Source: CAZADA01 sp964636945
Lineage (GTDB): Bacteria > Pseudomonadota > Alphaproteobacteria > Caulobacterales > Maricaulaceae
Direction: 5' to 3'
DNA length: 64,000 nt
NCBI GenBank assembly: GCA_964636945.1
Contig: CAZWVH010000001.1
Span: forward strand, 18,689 to 82,688
Shown here: positions 55,890-64,000 of the stretch, in pieces
How positions within the stretch are numbered: position 1 is the first letter of the stretch
Layout of the letters: the number at the start of each line of letters is the position of its first letter
The notes under the pieces: generated by a model
The model's input: only the letters and a program-made list of their open reading frames with translations
What the model was told of the DNA's origin: nothing
Databases searched by the model: none
Position numbers and translations under genes: made by a program

Positions 55890-56327
55890 CTACGCGCCAG
55901 CACCATGGAGTGCGAGCACGAACCGCACCCACATCACAGCCAGCACAATCACGCTGATCCGATGGGTCGAGAACCGCAGCAGCAGTGAGTTGACGGTGGT
56001 GTGGATCAATGTGTGCGCAAACCGCAGGCCGACAAACGCCCAGGCGAGACTCACTTGCGCGCCATCCACCGTTCCCGGAGCCAAAGCGTGAAAGATCACC
56101 AGCACGTAAAACAGTACCGGGAACTCAAATAAATTGTTCAGGTTACGGCCGATATTGCCAATCCACGCCGGCGGCGGCGTCCCATCGCGGGTCAAGGCGT
56201 AATCCTTGGACAATGCGCCGCTGCGGTTGCCGATCACACCGACCACGGTCAGCGCAAAATAGACAAATATGGTCAGTCCCGCCAGGGCGGCGGCGGCATA
56301 GATCAACTGCATGACCTGTTCGGACAT
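55890..56327 (-). CDS. MAPEG-family membrane protein (first of two)
   Basis: The 145-residue product has four membrane helices and the MAPEG features NRSGALSKDYALTRDGTPPPAWIGNIGRNLNNLFEFPVLFY. MAPEG proteins are membrane-bound glutathione-dependent enzymes, but many bacterial members are uncharacterised. It converges with the GntP gene (5-bp gap) and is downstream of a second MAPEG gene. Confidence 0.88.
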   Translation of the reverse strand: MSEQVMQLIYAAAALAGLTIFVYFALTVVGVIGNRSGALSKDYALTRDGTPPPAWIGNIGRNLNNLFEFPVLFYVLVIFHALAPGTVDGAQVSLAWAFVGLRFAHTLIHTTVNSLLLRFSTHRISVIVLAVMWVRFVLALHGAGA

Positions 56328-56360
56328 GGTCCCCTCCCAAAACTGCGTCTGCGATTAACG

Positions 56361-56765
56361 TTAGAGCACAGATAGCACGAGGCGAGCCCACATCACCATC
56401 AGAACGGCCGCGCTGACGGCCAAAAGAGAGACGCGGATCCAAAAATTGTTGGTCATCATGTAGACCACTGAGTGAACAATTCGGACACCCACATAGATCC
56501 ACGCCAGACGCACTTGCGTGAGATCGCCGCCTCCGCTCGCGAGCTCCAATGCGATGACAGCGTAAAACAACACCGGCATTTGCACGAGGCTGTTGTAGTT
56601 GCGGCGAGGCCGGTTCAACCAATCAGGCGCATCGCTGGCCGTCGTTGGGGCCGCGCCAACAGCTGCGCGTCGACGCAGATTGACGCTGGCGGCAATGGTC
56701 GAGCCCACATAGACGATGACGGTAATCACTGCGAGAACGGCCGCCGGAAGAACGAGCGAGGACAT
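56361..56765 (-). CDS. MAPEG-family membrane protein (second of two)
   Basis: The 134-residue product has four membrane helices and the segment RRRAAVGAAPTTASDAPDWL... and RRNYNSLVQMPVLFYAVIAL, related to the downstream MAPEG protein. The ATG at 56765 is chosen because GGAG lies 6 bp upstream; the longer reading adds seven residues. It is probably the result of an old duplication and lies 33 bp upstream of the first one. Confidence 0.86.
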   Translation of the reverse strand: MSSLVLPAAVLAVITVIVYVGSTIAASVNLRRRAAVGAAPTTASDAPDWLNRPRRNYNSLVQMPVLFYAVIALELASGGGDLTQVRLAWIYVGVRIVHSVVYMMTNNFWIRVSLLAVSAAVLMVMWARLVLSVL

Positions 56766-56940
56766 GATCAACTCCATCGACCCCAATACGCGAAACTTGG
56801 ACTATCATATATTCGTGACACGTCGACAGGAACCAAGCCTGGATCACAGTGTGCTGACGTCGTTCTGAATACATTTGTCAGTCGGCGATGATCGAATTTT
56901 CATCTTGGTCTGTGTAAACTGCGCGCGAGAGGACATGACT

Positions 56941-58188
56941 ATGTCGATGCGGCGCGTACTTTTGATTATTGGCGGGGGAATTGCAGCGTACAAAGCGCTG
57001 GAACTGATCCGTGAGCTTGCACGCCGCGGGATCGCGACACGGTGCATTCTCACTGGCGCAGCAAAGGAATTCGTCACGCCCTTGTCCATCGCCGCACTGT
57101 CCGGCGACAAAGTCTATGACGATCTGTTTTCGCTAACCGATGAGACCGAAATGGGCCACATTGAGCTATCGCGATCGGCGGACTTGGTTGTCGTTGCGCC
57201 AGCCACGGCCGATCTGATGGCGAAAGCGGCCCACGGATTGGCCACTGACATGGCGACCACGGCCCTGCTGGCCACTGACAAGCCGGTCCTGATGGCCCCG
57301 GCCATGAATGTGCGCATGTGGGAGCATCCCGCAACACGGCGTAACCTTGCAACATTGCAAGATGATGGAGTGATGTTTATCGGTCCCGATGAGGGCGACA
57401 TGGCATGTGGCGAGTTTGGCTTTGGCCGCATGGCCGAACCACTGACCATCGCGAATGCTGTTGCGAATTGGTATGAGAGCGCGTCAAGCGTGGCGACATT
57501 CGGGGGACGCCCGCCGCTGACTGGCCGTCGCGCCATTGTGACGGCGGGGCCCACCCGCGAACCGCTTGATCCGGTGCGGCATTTGACCAATCACTCCTCT
57601 GGCGCGCAGGGCTATGCCATCGCCGAAGCCATGGCCGCTCTGGGCGCTGACGTCACATTGGTGTCCGGCCCCACTGCCTTGAGCGCACCCAAGGGCGTCA
57701 CCATGAAAAGGGTGGAAACCGCGCGAGAGATGTTGGCCGCATGTGAAGCTGCCTTGCCCGCCAATGTGTTTGTCGCCGTGGCGGCGGTGGCCGATTGGCG
57801 ACCGCGCGAAAGCGCCAAAACCAAGCTGAAACTGAAAAACACGGGCGATGGCCCGCCAAGTCTCGAATTGGTGGAAAACCCCGACATTCTGCGCACCATT
57901 GCCCGCAAGCGCAAACATCGGCCAGATTTGGTGATTGGCTTTGCCGCCGAAACCGACGCAATCCTGGACAACGCCCGGGCCAAACGCACGCGCAAGGGCG
58001 CGGATTGGATCGTCGCCAACGATGTGTCTGGAGATGTTATGGGCGGGAGCCATAATACCGTGACATTGATCACTGAAGATGGCGAGGATCACTGGCCACG
58101 GGCGACCAAACAGAACGTGGCCGAGCGCCTCGCGCGCGCCATCGCCCAAGCGCTCAACACCGACATCGCGAGCGCAGCAGCGGAATGA
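56941..58188 (+). CDS. coaBC: Phosphopantothenoylcysteine synthetase/decarboxylase
   Basis: CoaBC makes 4'-phosphopantetheine from phosphopantothenate and cysteine for coenzyme A. The 415-residue product has the N-terminal flavin decarboxylase domain (LLIIGGGIAAYKALELIREL, HIELSRSADLVVVAPATADL, APAMNVRMW) and the C-terminal synthetase domain (TAGPTREPLDPVRHLTNHSSG). Starts at 56935 and 56941 are both possible. queA faces it at the end. dut, the common next gene, is absent here. Confidence 0.95.
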   Translation: MSMRRVLLIIGGGIAAYKALELIRELARRGIATRCILTGAAKEFVTPLSIAALSGDKVYDDLFSLTDETEMGHIELSRSADLVVVAPATADLMAKAAHGLATDMATTALLATDKPVLMAPAMNVRMWEHPATRRNLATLQDDGVMFIGPDEGDMACGEFGFGRMAEPLTIANAVANWYESASSVATFGGRPPLTGRRAIVTAGPTREPLDPVRHLTNHSSGAQGYAIAEAMAALGADVTLVSGPTALSAPKGVTMKRVETAREMLAACEAALPANVFVAVAAVADWRPRESAKTKLKLKNTGDGPPSLELVENPDILRTIARKRKHRPDLVIGFAAETDAILDNARAKRTRKGADWIVANDVSGDVMGGSHNTVTLITEDGEDHWPRATKQNVAERLARAIAQALNTDIASAAAE

Positions 58189-58201
58189 TGGCTGATGCGC
58201 C

Positions 58202-59284
58202 TTACGATTGAGTGCCGTCCACCGAAAACAAACACGCATCGCCGTAGGAATAAAACCGATACCCGGTCTCAATCGCATGAGCATACGCCGCGCGCGCCAC
58301 ATCAATCCCGGCCAGCGCGCACACCAACATGAACAAGCTGGAGCGCGGCAAATGGAAGTTGGTCATCAGCCGATCCACAACACCAAATTGATAGCCCGGC
58401 TGGATAAATAACTGAGTCTGGTTGCGCCCTGCGCGCACATGACCTGTCTTGCGATCAAACGCACTTTCCAGCGCCCGCAAAGACGTGGTGCCCACTGCAA
58501 TCACGTCACCCCCGCGCGCCTTAGTTGCTTCAATGGCGCCCACTGCGCCTTCGGAAATGGTGTAGAACTCGGAGTGCAGACGGCCGGACTGGATCTCTTC
58601 GTCCGAAACTGGCGCAAAGGTGCCCGCACCCACAGTTAAGGTCACGCTGGCAGTCTCAATCCCCTTGGCCTTCAGAGCAGCGAGCAATCGCGGCGTGAAA
58701 TGCAGGCCTGCGGTGGGCGCGGCCACCGAACCGGGCTCATCCGCGAACATGGTCTGGTAGTCATCGCGATCCTGGTCATCGACTGCACGGCGACGCGCGA
58801 TGTAAGGCGGCAGCGGCGGCGCGCCGCGCTGTTCAAATGCTTCGTCAAGCTCGTCGCCGGAGCGGTTGAATGCAAGATCGACCCGACCTGTGTCATCTTT
58901 GGCAGCCACAACGCCCTGCAAGCCGTGGCCAAAATCCAGTTTATCGCCTTGGCGCAGGCGTTTGCCAGGGCGGGCGAAAACCCGCCAGGTCAACTCGTCC
59001 AGGCGATCCAACAGATTGACAGTCACGGTGATGTCCCCGCCCCCGCCGGATTTGCGTGCAGGTCGTCGCGCTGTCAGGGCTGCGGAGATCACGCGCGTGT
59101 CGTTGACCACCAAAAGATCGCCCGGTGATAGCAGGCTGGGCAATTCATGGACATGGTGATCGCCAAGCGCGCCGCTCGGTTCAGCCACCAACAGCCGTGC
59201 ACTGTCGCGTGGGCGCGCAGGCCTCAATGCTATGCGGGATTCTGGAAGATCAAAATCGAATGGGTCAAGCGTTGCTGGCGTCAT
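58202..59284 (-). CDS. queA: S-adenosylmethionine:tRNA ribosyltransferase-isomerase
   Basis: QueA builds epoxyqueuosine in tRNA anticodons. The 360-residue product has LPESRIALRPARPRDSARLL, LVVNDTRVISA, TAGLHFTPRLL and the C-terminal GYRFYSYGDACLF. The ATG at 59284 overlaps the stop of the upstream cyclophilin by about 20 bp. The usual tgt partner is not visible; coaBC is convergent. Confidence 0.95.
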   Translation of the reverse strand: MTPATLDPFDFDLPESRIALRPARPRDSARLLVAEPSGALGDHHVHELPSLLSPGDLLVVNDTRVISAALTARRPARKSGGGGDITVTVNLLDRLDELTWRVFARPGKRLRQGDKLDFGHGLQGVVAAKDDTGRVDLAFNRSGDELDEAFEQRGAPPLPPYIARRRAVDDQDRDDYQTMFADEPGSVAAPTAGLHFTPRLLAALKAKGIETASVTLTVGAGTFAPVSDEEIQSGRLHSEFYTISEGAVGAIEATKARGGDVIAVGTTSLRALESAFDRKTGHVRAGRNQTQLFIQPGYQFGVVDRLMTNFHLPRSSLFMLVCALAGIDVARAAYAHAIETGYRFYSYGDACLFSVDGTQS

Positions 59285-59741
59285 CACCGGCGATCCGCGC
59301 CGAAGAAATTACGCCGGGAGCGGTCGGCGGCTCGCCCTTGGGCAATGCGTCCACAGCGTTCATCCCGTCGATCACCTCGCCCCAGACAGTGTACTGCCCG
59401 TCCAGAAAGTTGGCGTTGTCCAGGCAGATAAAGAATTGGGAGTCTGCGGAATTGGGGTCCGCCGCCCTGGCCATGGACACAGCGCCTCGATCGTGGCGCG
59501 CGCTGTTAAATTCAGCTGGCAGTTTCTTGCCTGAGCCGCCCATGCCGCTGCCTTCGGGGCATCCGCCTTGCGCGACGAACTGGTCAACCACGCGGTGGAA
59601 AGTGAGCCCGTCATAAAAACCGTCACGAACCAATTCCTTGATTCGCGCCACATGCTTGGGCGCCAGGTCAGGGCGCATGGCAATGGTGACGTCTCCCGTG
59701 TTCAACGACAAAATCAACGTATCTTCTGGTTGGACAGCCAT
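59265..59741 (-). CDS. Peptidyl-prolyl cis-trans isomerase, cyclophilin type (cytosolic)
   Basis: The 158-residue product is a compact cyclophilin without a signal peptide: GLTFHRVVDQFVAQGGCPEGSGMGG, SMARAADPNSADSQFFICL, and the FLDGQYTVWGEVIDGM segment. It is in a small operon with the secreted cyclophilin upstream and queA downstream. Confidence 0.94.
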   Translation of the reverse strand: MAVQPEDTLILSLNTGDVTIAMRPDLAPKHVARIKELVRDGFYDGLTFHRVVDQFVAQGGCPEGSGMGGSGKKLPAEFNSARHDRGAVSMARAADPNSADSQFFICLDNANFLDGQYTVWGEVIDGMNAVDALPKGEPPTAPGVISSARIAGDDASNA

Positions 59742-59773
59742 CAGCGTCCTCCTTACAGCATTTGAGTGAGCAG

Positions 59774-60772
59774 CTATTGTAGACGTTCGAACAAGGCGTC
59801 CACTTCACTGGCGCCGCTGTTGAAACCTTCGACATACACGTCAGGAAACAATGCGCAGGCGTCAAAGTCTGAACCTTGTGTGGCCTGCGCTAACGCCAGC
59901 GCCTCCTGCTTGACCGCATCGGCGTCCACGGGAAGCCAGTAAGCTTTGGGCTGCGCCGCCTCCGGCAGGTCCGCCACGACACGCACGCTGCGCATGCGAT
60001 CGGGGATGCCTCCGGCGCCATTTTCGGTCACGGCAATGGCTTTGACCACGTCTTGGCCGGCGACCACACGGCCCCACGCTGAATATTGCCGATCCAACCA
60101 CGGCGCGGTCTCACGCATTAAGAAGTATTGGGTCGTGGCGCTATTTTCCGCCGCCCGCTTTTGTTGATCTGTTGCATAATCGGGTGCGCCGAGCCGCGCC
60201 ATTGAAGCGACGCCGCGGCAATGTTGGATGTTCGCCACAACCTTGCCGTCAGCGCTGAGCGTCGCCCGGCCCGCCGGTTCGTGAAAAATCACATAGCCGC
60301 CGCGCACCGACAGATCTCCCCCGCCCGAAGGATAGGCGTCACGGACGGAGCGGCCGTTAACTTGCGTGAATTGCTTATCGCCCACCGTCAGCCGGCCATT
60401 GCGGATTTCACCAATGCTCGCGGGAGTAAAGCCCACATCGACCCGGTTTGTGAACTCGGCCTCCAGCTGGGAAATATTGGGTTCGGAGCGACCAGACAGC
60501 TCGGCAGACCCGCCCTGCGCCATGAAATCGTCGATGACGCGGTGATACAACAATCCATCGAAGAACCGATCGCGCGCCAATTGCTTCATCCGCTCCACAT
60601 GGTTGGGCGCAAATTCCTCATTGAGCGCCACCAGTACATTGCCCTTGCTGGTCTCAATCAACAGCATGTTTTCGGCGGGAATTTCCTGGGCGCCGGCTGG
60701 CGGTTCGGCGTGAGCGGCGGTGGCGACAGCGCTCGCCCAAATCAAAACAGCTAAGAGGCTTCGGACGAACAC
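59774..60772 (-). CDS. Peptidyl-prolyl cis-trans isomerase, exported
   Basis: A 332-residue cyclophilin-type protein with a signal peptide (cleavage near AHAEP) and an extra segment between FHRV-like YHRVIDDFMAQGGS and ASMARLG, about 105 residues, plus a C-terminal tail. It probably folds periplasmic proteins. Its first bases overlap the coaD end by 22 bp. Confidence 0.92.
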   Translation of the reverse strand: MFVRSLLAVLIWASAVATAAHAEPPAGAQEIPAENMLLIETSKGNVLVALNEEFAPNHVERMKQLARDRFFDGLLYHRVIDDFMAQGGSAELSGRSEPNISQLEAEFTNRVDVGFTPASIGEIRNGRLTVGDKQFTQVNGRSVRDAYPSGGGDLSVRGGYVIFHEPAGRATLSADGKVVANIQHCRGVASMARLGAPDYATDQQKRAAENSATTQYFLMRETAPWLDRQYSAWGRVVAGQDVVKAIAVTENGAGGIPDRMRSVRVVADLPEAAQPKAYWLPVDADAVKQEALALAQATQGSDFDACALFPDVYVEGFNSGASEVDALFERLQ

Positions 60773-61257
60773 GACAACTTCTCCTTCAAACGCGCTTCCA
60801 CATTGGGCGATACAAATGGTCTGAGATCGCCGCCCAAGGAACCAATTTCTTTCACCAGTCGGGATGATATGGCCTGGTGACGGGGATCGGCCATTAAGAA
60901 CACAGTTTCAATGTCGTCGTTCAGTTGCTGGTTCATGGCGACCATCTGAAACTCATACTCAAAGTCGGACACCGCCCGTAGACCGCGCACAATCATTGAG
61001 GCGCCGATCTGCTCTGCAAAATGCATCAACAAAATGGAAAATGGTCTCACGTCGATAGTCGCCAAATGAGAGAACTGCGCCACTTCCTCGCGCACCATTT
61101 CCACCCGCTCATCAATCGAAAACATGGGTCCTTTGCCGCTGTTCACCGCAACGCCCACCACCAAATGATCGACGATCTTGGCTGCACGCATAATGATATC
61201 GATATGGCCATTGGTCATGGGATCAAATGTGCCGGGGTACAGCGCAACTCGCTTCAT
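60751..61257 (-). CDS. coaD: Pantetheine-phosphate adenylyltransferase
   Basis: CoaD makes dephospho-CoA from phosphopantetheine and ATP. The 168-residue product starts MKRVALYPGTFDPMTNGHIDI, contains the nucleotide-binding GTFDPMTNGH motif and ends with the ISSRLVKEIGSLGGDLR segment. The ATG at 61257 has GGGGGAGAG upstream. It follows gyrA and is followed by two cyclophilins. Confidence 0.96.
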   Translation of the reverse strand: MKRVALYPGTFDPMTNGHIDIIMRAAKIVDHLVVGVAVNSGKGPMFSIDERVEMVREEVAQFSHLATIDVRPFSILLMHFAEQIGASMIVRGLRAVSDFEYEFQMVAMNQQLNDDIETVFLMADPRHQAISSRLVKEIGSLGGDLRPFVSPNVEARLKEKLSCSSEAS

Positions 61258-61322
61258 CTCTCTCCCCCTTCGCCAGAATCGCGTCAGCACTGTCCGACAC
61301 GCTGGCCATTGCAACAGCGAGC

Positions 61323-64000
61323 CTAATCTTCCTCGCCGACAGCCTCTTCGCCAGGATCCTCGATGCGATCCACGGAAACCACGGACTCGCCATCAGCCAA
61401 ACTGATAAGCTTCACACCTCGTGTGTTGCGCGCGGCAATTCGCACTCCGGCCACCGGTGAACGGATCAATTGACCGCCGCTGGTGACCAGCATGACTTCG
61501 TCACCATCTTCTACAGTAAAGGCGGCGGCCAGTCGCCCGCCCCGCGAAAGGTCAAGCGCGATCAGGCCCTTCCCGCCACGGCTAATGCACCGATAATCAT
61601 AAGCTGAAGTGCGTTTGCCAAAGCCGTCATTGGCGATGGTCATGATGAATTGTTCCGCCGCACCCAGCTCGGCAATCCGTTCTGGAGACAAGGCCGCATC
61701 GCCCTCATCGCCATCATCGCTCACCGCCGGCTCATCGCCCACGGCAGTATCGCCCGCCGCCCGCCGCATGGCCGAAGCGTGTTTCATGTAGGCGCGCGCT
61801 TCCGGGCTCTGCACATCCACGTGGCGCAGAATCGCCATGGACATCGTGCGGTCATCCTTGGCCAAATTAATGCCGCGCACGCCCGTGGAGGTTCGGCCGG
61901 CGAACACGCGCACATCGGTTACCGGGAAGCGAATGCACATGCCGAGCGTCGTTGTCAGAAGCACATCATCATTTTCTGTGCACAGCTGAACGCCCACAAT
62001 CCGATCGCCTTCATCGATCTTCATCGCGATTTTGCCCGATCGGTTGATCTGCGTGAAGTCGGACAGCTTGTTGCGTCGCACATTGCCCGAACCGGTGGCG
62101 AACATGACATGCAACGCCTCCCAGCTTTCCTCGTCCTCGGGCAGCGCCATAACGCCAGTGACCCACTCGCCGGGCCGCAGCGGCAACAAATTCACAAATG
62201 CCTTGCCCCGCGCGCGCGGGTCGGCCTGCGGCAATCGCCAGACCTTGAGTTTGTAGACCATGCCGTCGGACGTGAAACACAGGATCGGCGCATGGGTGGA
62301 GGCCACGAACACCCGGGTGACCACATCCTCTTCCTTGGTGGTCATGCCAGACCGGCCTTTGCCGCCCCGCCGTTGAGATCGGTACTCGCTGAGCGCCGTA
62401 CGTTTGACATAGCCGCCGCGGGTCACCGTCACCACCATGTCCTCACGCGCGATCAGCGCCTCATCGTCAATGTCGGCTTCCACATCGAGAAATTCGGTGC
62501 GTCGGGGCACGGCGAACTGGTCGCGGATTTCGGTGAGTTCATCGGTGATAATCTGCAAAATACGAACTCGTGAGCGCAGAATGTCGAGAATGTCGGTGAT
62601 TTTCTCCGCCAGAGCGCGACCCTCATCACCCAATTCATCGCGACCAAGCGCGGTGAGCCGCTGGAGTTGCAGGGCCAAGATGGCGCGGGCCTGTTCTTCG
62701 GTGAGGCGAACCTCGCCTTTGTCATCCAACCTTGCGCGTGGGTCATCGACCAGCGCGATCAGCGAAGCCATGTCTTTGGCCGGCCAGGATCGTCCCATCA
62801 ATTGCGAACGGGCTGTGGCCGGATCAGGCGCACGGCGGATCAGGTCGATCACCTCATCAATGTTGGCGACCGCCACCATGAGGCCAACCAGCGTATGGGC
62901 CCGGTCACGCGCCTTACGCAATTCAAACCGTGCGCGCCGCGCCACGACTTCTTCGCGAAAGCGCAAGAATGTCTGCAAATAGCTGCGCAGCGTCAGCACT
63001 TCAGGCCGCCCGCCATTCAGCGCCAACATGTTGACGCCAAAGGATGTTTGCAGCTGAGTATAGCGATAAAGCTGATTGAGCACCACGTCCGCCACCGCGT
63101 CGCGCTTGAGCTCAATCACCACGCGAATGCCCTCGCGATTGGACTCATCGCGCAGATCAGCAATGCCCTCAATGCGCTTTTCCCGGGCAAGTTCGGCGAT
63201 TTTCTCCACCAACGTGGCTTTGTTCACCTGGTATGGGATTTCGGTGACGATGATGGCGTCGCGCCCCGAACGCACCTCCTCGATCTCAGCGCGCGACCGC
63301 ATGAGCACAGAACCGCGACCGGTGAGCAGCGCTTGGCGTGCGCCGGACCGGCCAACGATCAAGCCATTCGTGGGAAAGTCCGGCCCAGGAACAATCTCGA
63401 TCAGCTCGGCCTCTGTAATATCGGGACGCTCAATCATGGCGAGCGCCGCGTCGATTATTTCACCGAGATTGTGTGGGGGAATGTTGGTGGCCATGCCCAC
63501 TGCAATGCCGCCCGCGCCATTGATCAGCAGATTGGGAAAGCGCGCCGGCAGCACCACCGGCTCGTGTTCCTGGCCGTCATAATTGTCCTGAAAATCGACC
63601 GTGTCCTTATCGATGTCCGCCAGCAACGCTTCGGCGGGCCGATCCATGCGCACTTCGGTGTAGCGCATGGCGGCGGGCGGATCGTTGTCAATCGAGCCAA
63701 AATTGCCCTGCCCGTCGAGCAACATGACGCCCATGGACCAGGGCTGGGCCATGCGCACCAGGGCGTCGTAAATCGCCAGGTCGCCATGGGGGTGATACTT
63801 ACCTTGCACATCCCCCACAATCCGCGCGGATTTGCGATACGATTTATCGTGGGTGAATCCATTTTCACCCATCGAATAGAGAATGCGCCGATGCACTGGT
63901 TTGAGCCCGTCGCGCGCGTCGGCAATGGCGCGGCTGACGATCACCCTCATGGCGTAATCCAAGTAGGACCGGCGCATTTCGTCTTGGATGACGACCGGGC
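61323..64000 (-). CDS. gyrA: DNA gyrase subunit A, 5' end outside the window
   Basis: About 892 residues are visible; the true start lies beyond the right edge because the sequence continues in frame as PVVIQDEMRRSYLDYAM. The catalytic tyrosine is in AAMRYTEVRM. The GyrA box QRRGGKG is present, followed by a pinwheel C-terminal domain with an acidic insertion. In the quinolone region the motif reads HPHGDLAIYD, with Leu (codon 63777-63779) where E. coli has Ser83. Confidence 0.97.
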   Translation of the reverse strand, partial: PVVIQDEMRRSYLDYAMRVIVSRAIADARDGLKPVHRRILYSMGENGFTHDKSYRKSARIVGDVQGKYHPHGDLAIYDALVRMAQPWSMGVMLLDGQGNFGSIDNDPPAAMRYTEVRMDRPAEALLADIDKDTVDFQDNYDGQEHEPVVLPARFPNLLINGAGGIAVGMATNIPPHNLGEIIDAALAMIERPDITEAELIEIVPGPDFPTNGLIVGRSGARQALLTGRGSVLMRSRAEIEEVRSGRDAIIVTEIPYQVNKATLVEKIAELAREKRIEGIADLRDESNREGIRVVIELKRDAVADVVLNQLYRYTQLQTSFGVNMLALNGGRPEVLTLRSYLQTFLRFREEVVARRARFELRKARDRAHTLVGLMVAVANIDEVIDLIRRAPDPATARSQLMGRSWPAKDMASLIALVDDPRARLDDKGEVRLTEEQARAILALQLQRLTALGRDELGDEGRALAEKITDILDILRSRVRILQIITDELTEIRDQFAVPRRTEFLDVEADIDDEALIAREDMVVTVTRGGYVKRTALSEYRSQRRGGKGRSGMTTKEEDVVTRVFVASTHAPILCFTSDGMVYKLKVWRLPQADPRARGKAFVNLLPLRPGEWVTGVMALPEDEESWEALHVMFATGSGNVRRNKLSDFTQINRSGKIAMKIDEGDRIVGVQLCTENDDVLLTTTLGMCIRFPVTDVRVFAGRTSTGVRGINLAKDDRTMSMAILRHVDVQSPEARAYMKHASAMRRAAGDTAVGDEPAVSDDGDEGDAALSPERIAELGAAEQFIMTIANDGFGKRTSAYDYRCISRGGKGLIALDLSRGGRLAAAFTVEDGDEVMLVTSGGQLIRSPVAGVRIAARNTRGVKLISLADGESVVSVDRIEDPGEEAVGEED

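Overview
The window is chromosomal DNA from an alphaproteobacterium, most likely a marine Caulobacterales/Maricaulales-type organism. Several things point that way: the dnaA-rpsT-enoyl-CoA hydratase-mutM-ubiE-ubiB-coaBC gene order; acnA followed by a DUF1223 gene and facing ccmABCD-ccmG; the gyrA-coaD-ppi-ppi-queA order; a RegB/RegA/SCO redox locus; DUF2794, MmcB and GANTC (CcrM-type) sites near dnaA and gyrB; and many lipoproteins with clear lipoboxes. The species cannot be named from this window. No rRNA, tRNA, CRISPR array, prophage or insertion sequence was recognised.

Layout. 1-1 kb: 5' part of rmuC-like gene and recR. 1-6.5 kb: leucine/isovalerate catabolism operon (mccB, a secreted NTF2-like protein, mccA, HMG-CoA lyase). 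6.6-11.1 kb: exported proteins, including an alpha/beta hydrolase and a lipoprotein prolyl oligopeptidase. 11.2-13.4 kb: dapF, a NUDIX hydrolase and a MarR regulator with a lysine-rich tail. 13.4-21.1 kb: cytochrome c maturation genes, acnA, DUF1223 and DUF2794, with a possible minus-strand small RNA in between. 21.2-26.8 kb: rbfA, a Bax-inhibitor-1-like protein, an aldo/keto reductase, DUF2853, thpR, a sirtuin, mmcB and DUF6653. 26.9-31.2 kb: recF, gyrB and a cold-shock gene. 31.3-37.7 kb: envelope genes, including a full-length class A PBP that has lost key catalytic residues. 37.7-41.8 kb: phaZ and sco, divergent from regB-regA. 41.8-48.2 kb: dnaN, dnaA, rpsT, enoyl-CoA hydratase, mutM and ubiE. 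48.2-50.8 kb and 52.4-56.8 kb: two accessory stretches that split the usual ubiE-ubiB-coaBC order. They hold a lone DUF433 antitoxin with a toxin remnant, a sugar dehydrogenase, a collapsed YCII/ECF42 locus, an AbrB-Doc toxin-antitoxin pair, a pectin-acetylesterase-like lipoprotein, a GntP permease and two MAPEG proteins. 56.9-64 kb: coaBC, queA, two cyclophilins, coaD and most of gyrA.

How the genes fit together. The core is replication and repair (dnaA, dnaN, recF, gyrB, gyrA, recR, mutM), respiration (cytochrome c maturation, aconitase, ubiquinone synthesis, SCO and the RegBA redox regulators) and carbon catabolism (leucine pathway, PHB depolymerase). The most unusual items are the degenerate class A PBP, the minus-strand structured element at 20.5 kb, the frameshifting A8 tract at the start of an exported protein, the YCII/ECF42 deletion fusion, the MarR regulator with a histone-H1-like tail, and the inverted repeats around dnaA.
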